Assembly (NCBI GenBank): GCA_021018815.1
Contig: JAITYX010000075.1
Coordinates: forward strand, 2,384,501-2,448,500
DNA from: Talinum fruticosum
Taxonomy: Eukaryota > Streptophyta > Magnoliopsida > Caryophyllales > Talinaceae
Length of the DNA stretch: 64,000 bases
Reading direction: 5' to 3'
A program made the translations under genes and the position numbers. Below, piece by piece: positions 43,788 to 54,900 of the stretch. Position 1 is the stretch's first letter; every line of letters begins with the position of its first letter. The notes below the pieces were generated by a model. The model saw only the letters and a list, made by a program, of their open reading frames with translations. It had not been told where the DNA came from and did not search any database.

Positions 43788-44636
43788 AATAGTTATGGTT
43801 CATTGCTCAAATACGAATAACTATTAAAATGCTCTGAAGTTAGACACAAGAATATAGAGTTATAATTTGTTATCAAAGCTTATTGATACGGAATTAAATA
43901 TCAAAGCAAATAAGAAACTTATTAGAGCAATACAAACAGATATAAGCTATTTATTATAGCGAGAAAAGAAAAATAGAGACAATCAATGATACTCAAAAAA
44001 TGCTTAACTTTCATTACATTGAACATTTTCTCGAAACATACAAAACAAAAAAACTAAACTCCCCTAAAACAAATAACTATTTCTTCCAATTATCTTTCCC
44101 CTATGCATTTCTTCCAAAATCTCAAGGAGGGAAGAGATGAGAAACATAAATGTTGGACAAAAACAAAAATAGAAAACAGAGAAAACTACAAGGGGGATGA
44201 AGCGGTGCGAGTTGAGGAGGAGGAACGAGGTCCCTTGCGTCTGCGCACTGTAACGTTGAGATGAAGCTATGGGTTGTACAATATGTGGCAGTAGAAAGAG
44301 GAGGTAATGGTTCTTGTTGAGCAGACACTGCGAACTAAGGGTGTTGCTTCCTCCACTTCCTTTTCTTAGCCCTCGGCTTCCTCAATTTGAGTGGGGCTTT
44401 GCGGATGCTTAGGCTTGGGATTGACCAACATCCCAACTTCCTTAGAAGTCGACTCGGTGTGCTCCAAGGAGATAACCTCTGGTTCCTTTTCTCCTTGGCC
44501 TTCACGCTTGGCCTCGCTCCAGCTTCTTCTTCTTCACCTTTATCTTCTTCTAACTCTAAATGGAAGACTCTAAGGACAAGTCCGACCGATGTTGATTCCG
44601 AGTCCTCAATAGCCTTGGATTTGTGCGCTTGGAGAC
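43788..44636 (-). pseudogene. Copia F accessory 3' ORF tail, reverse orientation
   Basis: Read on the minus strand, Glu- and Lys-rich coding is followed by a TTTTTGTCCAACAT and GAAATGC stretch, homologous to 8000-8480 of copia A. It lies just before the LTR as in copia A, so this is the 3' end of a reverse copia element whose pol is not adjacent. Short frames on the plus strand (44387-44641) are shadows. It is cut at 44637 by the Tat LTR. Confidence 0.7.
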
Positions 44637-45123
44637 CGTAGACACCTAAAAGTGCTGTCTCTTACCTCTTTAATTTTGTATTTTATTCAGTTAGCCCCAT
44701 GATGAAATATTTTGTCCTGTTTGGGAATTTGGATCTCGAATTGTGATTTGATTGGTGCGACGTAAACCGAGTAAACCACAAAAACCCTCAACACAAAATA
44801 AATAGCCTTTTGCTTTGGGTCGATCCAAAAATTGCACTTTCTTTCGAACGATCCAATAACCAAGCCAAGCCTTCGGAGACAACGGAGTCGAGTGTCGTGT
44901 ACTAAGAAATTCCAAGTTCGAGATACTGCATTTTACATTTGTCTAATCGGACAAGGAGCTGAAGACCTAAAGATAGCATTAAAGCGTTGTATTTCATGAT
45001 CACGAGCATCAAAGTGTTGTGTTTAAGCTCCACAAAACAGTTCACACGAGACTAGGAGATTTTTCCCTCAAAACAACGTTGTGACCGGCTCCTCCAACCT
45101 AGGAGTTTTAAGTGAAATACTAC

Positions 45124-46739
45124 TGAAGACTTAGACTTTAAACTTACACTTTTCTGAGTTCCATCGAGGAATCGGGTATAAAGACTTCTTCTCCTAGAGA
45201 GTTTTGATTCCAAGCCATTCCATGTGCCCGAGAAACTTTTCTGAGTGATATAGCATTTTCTCCGAGTGTTATAGAACCTAGTATATATGTTTCCGATTGT
45301 TTCGACTAACCGACTAACTCGTAAAGCTTAGGTCTACATGCCTCTTCACACTCGGTTCGAGTCGCTCAACACTCATGTATATCGCATGTTCAAACACTTT
45401 TGTTCACGCACATAAACTCAGCCTCGACTTCATGTTATAGGAATTACACTGTTAATTCTCTATTCCAAGTCGGCTTATTTAGTTTGAACTTTGTTCGGTC
45501 TAGATCAAGTTTGTTTACTCGATATTTTTTATCTAACTTGGTTCTCTTTTAGACCGACTCGGATGGAAGTTGAGCCTCATGGATATTAGACTCGAGAAAA
45601 TTCCATTCCTTTTCCGACTCGAGATAATTAGTCATTTATTATATTAATTACGTTATTATCTCGTGTCTAATCTTGGACCAAAGTATTTTATACTTTGAGA
45701 ACGAAATTGATTTACTTTTGTAGGTTATTCAAACGAGGCTATCCTAATTTTGAACTGCAAAAGTAACCTAGGCTTCAAAACGTCAAATCACCAGCAGACA
45801 AGGCTTTTTCCACCTCTCGACCTAGCCCTAGACACCGTGTCGGGATTGGCTGTTTCTAAAATTGGAAATTTGCAACACCAAGCTCAACGGTGGTTTCCAG
45901 CTTATTTTTAAAGACATTACCAGGTGGTTTTGGGACTTCCAAAGGAGTCGAGAACCGTTGCTCAATGTTCATATCTCAACGGATATTTTCGCGTGACTCG
46001 GAAAATTCTTTACAACGGTCACAAAGGACTTCCAGTCGGAAGATGGACACAACGGCTAAGCTGCTTGGTCACCTATAAATAGAAGCCAACTTTCAAGATC
46101 TCGAAGATTGCCGAATCTATTGTTAATACACATACTTGAGCAAAAGTCATTGTATTCATTCTCAATCTTCTACTTACAACTCCAATTCTGTATTTAATAA
46201 CTTTCTGAGTTGTAAGGTCTTGTACTTAGTTGAAAACACTCTCTTTCTTACTCTCTAAGTAAGGTCCCTTGACTGAGCTGTACGGGTTAACTCAGGTCGG
46301 TTGTCCCTAACTGTAAGGGTGATCTCGGTTAGGAAGTACTAGATCGGATAAGGTAATTTCGAGTCTAGGAAACACTTGTAAGGAGTTGTTTAAGGGAGCA
46401 ACTCAGGTCAAGTCAGTCTACTGTATTTTGTGGACTCAAAATAGTGGATTTGACTTCGTGCTTGGATTAGCACGGTCCGTGGTTTTCTCGCCTGAGGAGG
46501 GTTTCCACATACTTTCTGAGTTATACTTTTCTCGAGTGCATTCTAGACTCGGACAGTCTTAAAGTGCCGTTTAATTTGTTTCTTCGCTTTGCATCGAATT
46601 CCGAGTTAATGCTTTTCCGAGTTTATCATTGCCTCTCACTCACCTCGGATTCATATCTCGTTTTAATTTTCAAGCAAGTTTCCTCATCACCCTATTCACC
46701 CCCTCTAGGGTGATTTATACTCTCAAGAGCAAACCTTCA
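45124..46739 (+). repeat. Copia solo LTR, 1616 bp, nested in Tat LTR
   Basis: Begins TGAAGACTTAG and ends AACCTTCA, with no internal region. The uninterrupted Tat LTR at about 12132-12150 shows the pre-insertion site. Flanks ACTAC (45119-45123) and GCTGT (46740-46744) differ by three transitions and may be a decayed 5 bp duplication. A TATA box is at 46074-46082. Confidence 0.92.
46074..46082 (+). promoter_or_regulatory. TATA box in copia solo LTR
   Basis: TATAAATAG in the context GGTCACC...AAGCC, at the same alignment position as the TATA-like boxes in the other copia LTRs. Confidence 0.6.
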
Positions 46740-48268
46740 GCTGTGATTTGGCTTGGAGAATCCCTTGGAAGCATGGTAGGGCACAAAACCATAGGCGTGC
46801 CCGGGTGGCCGGCGCCGTGAACAAGGTTCTATCGGGTTCTATCATTGCTTTATTTGGTTCGATCTTTTAAGATTTTGGCCTAGTTTGTTTGCAGTATGCT
46901 TGGACAGTTGGCCGAGTGTAAACCCTAGGTCCTTTGTGACCTAGGTCCGTCCTTATAAATAGAGAGCCTTGGCTGTCATTCCGATACGACTTTCTCCTAT
47001 GCATAATTTTGCAAAAGCTAACCAGAGCACTTACGACTAAATGTTGCAATGCTGAAATTATTATCAACGAGTCATCTTTTCTCTACTTACCGTCGTCGAA
47101 TTCGTGTAAATAGCTAAAGAATATTCAGTTATTATGATCTCTCGCGCACTTATTGAACCGATCTTTCCTATTCCTTACATACATATTTCATAAAAACAAG
47201 CCCTTTTTCTTTGATTTGTCATCATTGCATCACAAGATCTAGTGAAGAGATCAAGATTGGCAAGGTGGGATAACCTAAGGGCAATCATGCAGCCTTCAAA
47301 CTGGTTTATATTATTTTTAAGCTTTATTTACAACTTTTCGTATTATGGATGAAAAAGATGTAATTGTTCATTCGCTTCATCCACGCCCGATGTAATCTTT
47401 CAGCTTTTTCGCTTTTCTTTTCTTTTTGCTTTCTTTATCGCTTTCTTTACCGCTTTCTTTTATTATCGTTTTGGTTGCTTTAAATTTCTCTTCGCATGTT
47501 ATTGTATGCTTGTGTTTTTCACATTATTTAGATTCACTACTCAAATTAGTAATGGTCGTCTTCGGACGGGGAAATAGAAGGGTTTTCCCTACTTTCCGTA
47601 TCCTCGCCCCGAATCCGATTCTCGCTTCAAAGACCGATGGAATCAATTTTGGCCTCTCTTAGTCTTAGTTTCCCGTAATAAGATTAAAAGACCAAGTTTT
47701 TTTGTTTCTGTTATTTTTCATCCAAAAACCTGATCGGCGACTGCCCTTTTTATGCTTTATTCGTATCAAATCTACATCCTGGTTATTTTCGATTACAGGG
47801 TATAAAAAAATTGGTTTTGGATTTGTTAGCCGGGGTAGATGGTGAGGATGATATACATAGGCTTGACCTCTAGCCGGCGCCGGCCACCGCTAGGTGTAGG
47901 TTGCTGCCTGCACCGAGCGATCGTAGGCAAGGCTTTTGTCCGGACCGGGTGTTTACACATCGGTCCGTCCCTAAAGCCTCATGACAGAACCCCTGGTTTC
48001 TAATTTTATTTATCGTTTAATTAGGAAATAATATCCCGAGAATTCTGAAAATAATTTATAAAATTAAAATAATTAATAAAACCGCCATTCAAACTTTGCC
48101 TAATCAAATTTAATAAAAATTAGGAAATCTTAATAAAAAGGTTCATCCCCACTTTCCAAAATCCATCTTCAAAACCCTAAAATCATTTTCCAACTTTCTA
48201 ACACCCTTAAGCCAAAAAAAAAAAGGCACGTGGAAGCTCAATCTCGGGTCCGCCCGGGCCGTGGTTCC

Positions 48269-49141
48269 TACTGGACACGCCGATCCGATCTTACCGCTTG
48301 TTGATTACGTCCTTGAGCTCATTCACTAGAGCTTGACTCCGATCAATTTGCCTTTGAGCCATGCTCTAAAGTTGAGCCAAGACAGGCATGAAAGCTCGTA
48401 ATGCACCAAGAGTTGATTATAAACCTTCGAAGTAAATCAGTAGAAGGGGTAGGCTAAGAAGATGAAGGACCAGTATTGGAGTGAATTAGGGGAAGTATGG
48501 AGTGTTGTCGAACCACACGAGATGGAACAAAATAAAAATCAGATTGCAAACACGACTCAAAGACATAATACATGAAACTTAAACTAACCTAAACTAATAT
48601 TAACTCAAAATTAATTAATCTGAAACTAAATTGAACATCCTAGAAATAGAAAAAGCATCAAACTTCAGTAGTATTAACCACCAGCAAACTAAGTACAACT
48701 AGAACCAAACAAACCAAAAACTCGAACAAGTGCAATTGGATTAGGATTATCATAATTGAAAGAGTGAGACCGAAAATTAAAGAGCAAGAATTGTAACTAA
48801 ACTAGAGCATCACGTAAAATAGCTAAACTGAATCAGAGCATCAATATGCTAGAATTAGAAAGATAGAAGTGATTCAAAGTCAAAATTTAAACAACGCCAA
48901 TTAACGAAACCAAAAATCCACACATTCGGAGCAAATCAATACCAACTTCGATCCACAAATCAATTCGACTTCAAGAAAAATTAAACTATTCTAAAGTAAA
49001 ACCTAAATTGAAAAACAAAACCTAAATATGAAATCTAAAAACTAAACCTAAAATTTGAGAATTAAAAACAAAGAATTGATGAAGAAAAGGGAAAAAATTT
49101 GGACCTAACTCGCAGTTTCCAGTTGGCCCGTTACACGACAC
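48269..49141 (-). other. Athila-like leader/5' internal fragment, reverse orientation
   Basis: Between the second Tat LTR and LTR-a. On the minus strand, just after LTR-a, TGTCGTGTAACGGGCC may be a decayed Athila primer site (TGGCGCCGTTGCCGGGG in relatives). Further in is A-rich non-coding leader, then a short helical block near 48410-48310 (RAFMPVLAQL and SMAQRQIDRSQALVNELKD) with a stop between. I do not assign a function to it; it could be a gag start. Confidence 0.45.
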
Positions 49142-52100
49142 TGTTAGCTTGTCGTTTAGCTACAAATTAAACCATTGCTTAGGTTTATAATAAACAATAT
49201 AGCATAGAGAAGTCGGGATTGAATCCACGAGGAAACATATAATATACAAGCTTTAATCTAATTAAATTTACTACTCGTTAAAACAAACCGGAAAATATAA
49301 ACTAGTAAATTAATATCTATAAATCACATAAAATTATGCACTAATAAATAAATAACTTTTACAAAAAATAAAAATTATAATAATCCATAACTATTTTTTC
49401 TTGGTATTTTCTATAATAATTAAAACCAGAAACTAAGGCGAGAAAATAAACGAGATTCTAAAACAGTAAAATTAAATAAGTAAAATTCTGCACTAAATTA
49501 ATTCTGAAACTAAATACTAAATTACCTAGAATATTAACACTAATTTTCTAGACCTAACCAACCCCTAAAAATATATAAATAAAATTTAAAACCGAATTTA
49601 CCAAATTATTTAACTAAAAACTTGCATTAATTAAATTCAAGAATTAAATATGAAAAATTATCAAATTAATTCCAAAAATTCTAAAATTTAATCACATCAA
49701 ACTAGGACTCTATCTAAACCCTAAAAGAGATAAACACGAAAAATAATAAAAGAAACTATTTTAAAACTAATTTCTAACAAACTGACTCAAAAATTATAAA
49801 AACCGACTGAAAAATAATCTAAAAATTAAAATATAGAAAGACTCAAAATAAAATTAAAATAAAATTCTTACAACTAACCAAAAAGACTATTATTTAAGGG
49901 GGATAACAAAATTAATAATAAAAGATTGTAACTTTGTAAATAAAAATCATTAAACTAAAGGAAACTCCTAAAAAGCAAATAAATAATTATCAAAGATATC
50001 AATTTTATAAAAAACACTTAGTATAATCTATATCCACCATATAAATTATTATTTATCATTAACACACAAATTGATCTACCCATAAGTTAAACTGTAGAAG
50101 ACAACCACTAGCGGATCTTCCCTATTTTTTCCTTATTTATTAGTTTAATTAGCCCTACCCCTAATACAAACCCTACTAATATTGATAACCCTAGCACTAG
50201 CACTAGAATTTAATCAAATTAGAGCATTAAGTATTAGAAAAACATCATCTAGCACCTAATAACCAATCTACTAGCAAATTGATTTAAAAAGGATCTATTA
50301 TAATTTCCTAATTAAAAGAGGTGGGTATGAGTCATCCATGATTAACTAGGGTGATACTTATGTCTAAAAGATCGAGCGATTACGTACTTAAACCCTTTAA
50401 ACTATCATATGAATTTATATAAAATTAATTAGCGTGCACTCCAATTAATTAGACATATAATCATAAACATTAAAAACAAATTATCATATAATCATGGATA
50501 AAATCAATAAGACAATAAAGATCGAAACTTTGTTTCAAAATAAATAATTTAATATGGTTTCAAGTTGCTTATACTAAGTATAAAAACTACTCACACATAA
50601 TATAATTTAGGACACGTAAAAATAACATCTTTAATATTAAACTAACAATAAAAATAAAGGCTTAAAATAAAAATTACAATAATAATATTACTACCATAAT
50701 ATTCCTACCCATAGTGGTGATGATCAAGATGATGATGAATGAAGGAAGGGCTGGCGAAGGGGGCTGCGTGAGGTGGTGTGTTAATTTGAAGAGGATGATA
50801 ATTTGAAGAGGTGATAAGAGATGATTGTTGAGAGGTGGCCGAAAAAGTTTTGATGGTGATGATGATTAATGATGGAAGATGAAGATGGCGTGAAGTTTTT
50901 GGCAGCCAAGAGAGGGGGGATGATTAGTGATTAAAATATATATATGGTGAAGCAAGGAGGTCACAAAAAAAGAGGAGGATTATGATGATGATAAATTGGT
51001 GATGAGGTAGTGATGGCTTATTCCTTTTTCTTCTCATGCAACTCTAAGGAGGAGTCCTAGTGGGTTTAGAAGTGTAACGCCCCCAATCACCATTACTTAA
51101 TAATCCCTTCATTAGGGACTAATTCGTAATGTCGCAGCGGAAGGTAATAATCGAAGGCGTTACCGCCGTCCTAAAAAAAAAGGACAAGGCTAAATAATTG
51201 AAATAAAATGAAGTACGGTTTGGGCATCTACGGTTCTTTTTCAAAAATGCTCGTTAGGAGTAACTACTTAATACCCAAGTAGCTATGTCATCCCAAAATA
51301 CAGTTTACGGGTTTAGCAATGCAATATTTATACAATCTAGACTTTTGTCTAATCCACAAGATAATGTACAACGATTTCCCAAGGCCATACCTAACCCCTG
51401 GTTGAAGGTAAAATCACCGTGAGCGTCTATGTACCTTCAGGTTTGCAAATGCCACGAGGCTGGCTAGGGTTTGCCTGCGTCGGACTTATTAAATGGTTGA
51501 TTGTTCGCCAGTGCTTCTTCCTAAAACAAAAACAATAAAATATTTGGAAAAGTGAGTCGAAACTCGCACGAACATTCCTGTACGAGTCAAATAATTTTGA
51601 AACACATTGATTGAGCGCGCGCATTCCAATTCATTTTAGTTTGAAATCGGGGGAGAGGATATGAGTAAAACATGCTTGCCGGTTATTATCCGGAAGTGGA
51701 ACCCCTTGGTAATTGATACGATCGTTGAACAGGTGTCACCCCGGCCGATCGATAACCCGAGTTGACGCCGCGCGGTATAATTGGCGGGCCTAAGCCCTTG
51801 GTAATTGATAATTGGGCGGGGACCACTTAATTAGGTGGCAAAACTTGCCTTGTAAATGATTCATTGTTATTTGTATATATGAGAAATGTTGAGATTTGAT
51901 GAAACATGTGAATTTTCAAAAGGTACAGGCAATGAACGTACCTGAATTGAGAGTATTTGTTTCTCCCCTTTTATAGAAATTTGAGTCAGCAGCTGTTCGG
52001 CAACGGAAGTGGCCTCGGTTCGTTTAAAATGGATTTCTAAAGTTAATAACGTTTTCTTGAGTTTTAATGCTTGAATTTGTATAAGCTTTAACAATTGATT

Positions 52101-52270
52101 TAATTTTCTATATTCGCATGAAGATCGATTAAACTAATGTTTGTATTACTTAGCTTTACTGCGTTCATTGAATATAATTTATATTAATTAATTAAAGAAG
52201 TTGATTAGGCTATTTAGATACTCGATGATTTTGGTGTAATTCAGTTTATTAGCAGCTTTGAATTGAAAAT

Positions 52271-52272
<2 letters not shown>

Positions 52273-52318
<46 letters not shown>
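52273..52318. repeat. (AT)n microsatellite
   Basis: An uninterrupted TA/AT run of about 23 units inside the 2.7 kb solo LTR. Confidence 0.97.
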
Positions 52319-52321
<3 letters not shown>

Positions 52322-52909
52322 AACAAACACTTATTCCTAATTTATTCCTCACTTATCGAATTTAAGCCCACAGACTAAGCGATTATTCGATCTACCGATG
52401 CCTTTCCATAGGTAGGCCTTATAATTACCCAAATTGCTCAAAATTTCATTCATATACCAACTTAAGGTCATGAGCCTTATTCTCACAATAACATTCACAT
52501 TCACAATCGCAATTAGGCAACCTAATATTCAATTATTTTCCATGCATGTATACTTGTACATTATCGAATTTCAACTTCTACGCACACCTTCTCCTTCGTT
52601 TGCTCAATCATTTCCAAAACATAATAGTTCCACCAAATTGTTCCATTCGCTAATAAAACCTCCTCAATCTCATTCGTTAATTCATAATTTCCCCAAAGGA
52701 ATCATATTTATTCACATTCGTGCAACCAATTCACCACAACACCAAACCTAAATCCTCCACGCTAATTCGAATTTTCCCCAAATTAATCTTTAAGTTTACT
52801 ACACAAACATGTCTATAAATCCGATAATTCAATTTCACAACTACAACAACCGAGTAAATGACAAACTGTAATAATTTAGGGCTTGAGGTTTTACCTTCGA
52901 ATTCACGGA

Positions 52910-53420
52910 GGAGGAAGGCGGGATGAGAAGCGAGAGGTGGCGCGTGGCGGCTGCACCGGCGACCACGGGCAGGGGACGGCGGCTGGCTCTGGCGGCCGCC
53001 GCTGCTGGTGGTTGGCTTGTTAAGTGCCGCGGCTGGGCAGGGGAGCAGGGCCTCGCGGAAAGGGAGAAGAAAAGCGATGGCGTGAGAGAGGGAGGCCGGT
53101 AGCCTCGGCCGGTGCTAGCGCCGGCTTTTGTCTGGCGTTGGCGGTACCCGGTCGCCGGAACCGGCGTGACCGGGCTTGGAGAGGCAGAGCAACGACAGGG
53201 GAGAGGCAGGGGAACGCGAGGGAGCGAGAGAGAGACCCCACACGGGAGGCGAGCTCGCGCCTGCCGGACAGCGCCAACGCCGCCTTGTTGCCGGCGTTGG
53301 TGGCGCTTGGTGGCCGGGCTGTGAGCCGGCAGCAGCAGAGCGAGAGGCGAGAGGGGAAATGAAGGAGGAAACCAGAGGAAGCAGGGGAAGACGGGAGGAG
53401 CAGGAGCACGAGAGCGAAGG
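52910..53420. other. GC-rich island inside the solo LTR
   Basis: About 500 bases rich in GGC, GCC and GAG in an otherwise AT-rich neighbourhood. Long frames are open on both strands (minus 53427-53020; plus 53024-53362), which follows from composition. No domain is recognisable in either. Probably the leader region of the LTR transcript. Confidence 0.6.
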
Positions 53421-54043
53421 AATGCACGAAATATATTTAAGTCTGCCTCAAAAATCCAGAGAATTCCTTCTCTGGATTTTTCTTTAGAAAAATCTGATTT
53501 TATTATTTTGATTTATTTATTTATTTACTTATTTTGTTTTCTTTTATTGCTACTTTTAATTTTGTTTTAATAACGATGTTCACAAATTAAAATCTTATTA
53601 TGAGATTTTTATTAGGGCCACTTCGTCGCCTTAGCTGCATAACATACGAGATAAAAATAGTTTAAATATAAGATATCGAATTGAAGTGCACGCGCTCAAT
53701 TATATAAATAGTGTAATTAATAAAATAAATATTGTGATTTAGAATAAATAATTGTAATTCGGGGTCGGGTTGTTACAAGAAGTATGATTATTTTTACTCT
53801 CCTCTTCAAATTATAATATTATCAAATAAATATTTTATGACACATTATTTTTATGGACCGACTTCATATCTTTTCTTGAACATTTGTCGGTAGCTAAAAA
53901 TCCACTTTTAACATCTTTTCTTTTCTTCTCCACTTTATTCGATAATTACTTATAAATAGACAAAATAGAATAAATTAGATAAAATAAACTATATAATATA
54001 AACTAAATAACTACTAAAAATACGTATAAAATACAACTTAACA

Positions 54044-54883
54044 CAAGCACCGTCCGTTCGGGCCTCCCCTAGCTCTATTATGTTGCTCGCCCTTTTATAC
54101 CACTCTGTCCTCGCTCTCTATTCTCTTCAGGTATCTCGGTCTCCTTCCCTTCCTTATGCCGGATTGTAGATAAAGGGTGAAGGGTTGGAATTTGATTTGG
54201 TTTGTTACTTCGTTTGTAGTACCGAGAAGGAGCAATCCGGATGGGGGTTGGGGTCTTCAATTAGGGTTTCGGCCGGAGGGGATACCGAATGGGAGAGGAA
54301 GAGGAGGGATAGAGTTTTGATGCCATGAGGAAGAAGGAAGAAGAAGAATGACACGGGGTGGCTAGTTCTTTCATACAGACAACCGAGGAACGAGAGGGAG
54401 ATTCCGAGATGGGACTCGATTGCTTGAAGGGAGAGGGAGTTTGATGGAAAGATGCTAGAGTTTTTGGTGTTGAGGGTGACCGAGAAGGAGAGGTATGAGA
54501 GTGGAGTTTTCGGGCAGCGAGGTGAACGAAAGGAGAGGAGATGGAGCTTTAGGTTTCGGTGGAAAAGGGAGGATTGCTGGTGAAGCACGCATGAGGTTAA
54601 AAAGAAGAGGGTTTGAGGGAAGGAGTGTAGATTGGGCTTCGGATGTTAGGCCATGGCATCAAGGCAATTGAGGGGAAAATGGGCTCCCATTTGACTAGCT
54701 CCAAATAACCAATTAATTCTTTAATTTTCCTCTTTTCTTCTACTTTTCAGCTTTTCTTCTACTTTTCAGCTTTTTTCATATTTCCTATAAAACAATTAAA
54801 ATTAAAATTCCTAATTTAGTCATTATTACGAACAAAATAAGATGTAAAAACGTATTAAAAATATCATCTTTCCGAACTCAACA
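54044..54883 (-). repeat. Athila-like LTR-c (partial), reverse
   Basis: Ends CGAACTCAACA on the plus strand, and the next bases AATACCCCCACATCTAG are the inverse of a CTAGATGTGGGGGTATT polypurine tract, so this is the start of a 3' LTR on the minus strand. LTR-a begins at its other edge, so the LTR-a element was inserted into it. A TATA-like box (TATAAAAG, minus, 54092-54099) fits the orientation. A 19 bp direct repeat (TTTTCTTCTACTTTTCAGC) is doubled at about 54732-54770. Confidence 0.68.
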
Positions 54884-54900
54884 AATACCCCCACATCTAG
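54884..54900 (-). promoter_or_regulatory. Polypurine tract next to LTR-c
   Basis: On the minus strand CTAGATGTGGGGGTATT lies immediately before the LTR start TGTTGAG. An equivalent tract is found next to LTR-b at 62557-62575. Confidence 0.75.

Larger units (their letters stand above)
44637..48268 (+). repeat. Second Tat LTR, with nested copia solo LTR
   Basis: Starts CGTAGACACC (first T changed to C) and follows the 5' Tat LTR (11664-13078) on both sides of the nested LTR, including CTTATAAATAGAGAGCC and TTTTCCCTACTTTCCGTA. From about 47640 it contains some 600 bases lacking in the 5' copy, then ends GGGCCGTGGTTCCTAC at 48268, matching the other end. The following TGGACACGCC may be a decayed primer site. 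It is either the 3' LTR of the element at 11664 or a separate solo LTR; no target duplication was found to decide. Confidence 0.78.
51073..53777 (+). mobile_element. Solo LTR, TGTAACGCCC...TTACA, 2705 bp
   Basis: TGTAACGCCCCC and GGGTTGTTACA form the ends. A perfect 5 bp duplication AGAAG lies on both sides (51068-51072 and 53778-53782). LTR-b shows the unoccupied site at about 62272-62290 (GGTTTAGGAGTATGATT). No gag or pol is present, so it is a solo LTR or an LTR-sized non-autonomous element, probably gypsy (Tekay/Del-like). It contains an AT microsatellite and a GC-rich island (52910-53420). A TATA-like ATATATTTAAG at 53430 follows the island. Confidence 0.88.
49142..54043 (-). repeat. Athila-like LTR-a, reverse, with nested 2.7 kb LTR
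   Basis: Begins TGTTAGCTTGTCG and ends AACTTAACA on the plus strand, giving TGTTA...AACA ends. Homologous along its length to LTR-b (60334-62556), apart from the insertion 51073-53777; net length about 2.2 kb. It is very AT-rich. The phrase GATTGAATCCACGAGG near its end is typical of gypsy LTRs of this type. Orientation is inferred from LTR-b, where the polypurine tract lies on the high-coordinate side. Here that side is flanking DNA (LTR-c), so this is the 5' LTR of a reverse element. No coding. Confidence 0.82.

Noticed and set aside
52273..52318. Origin-like AT tract
   Set aside because: A simple AT microsatellite within an LTR; nothing else supports an origin.
53020..53427. 135-codon minus-strand frame with a hydrophobic start, signal-peptide-like
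   Set aside because: The GC-rich island is open on both strands and several frames; composition explains it better than a secreted protein.
54078..54588. Minus-strand frames suggestive of a host gene exon
   Set aside because: They lie inside LTR-c, between a TATA-like box and the LTR start, and show no recognisable domain.
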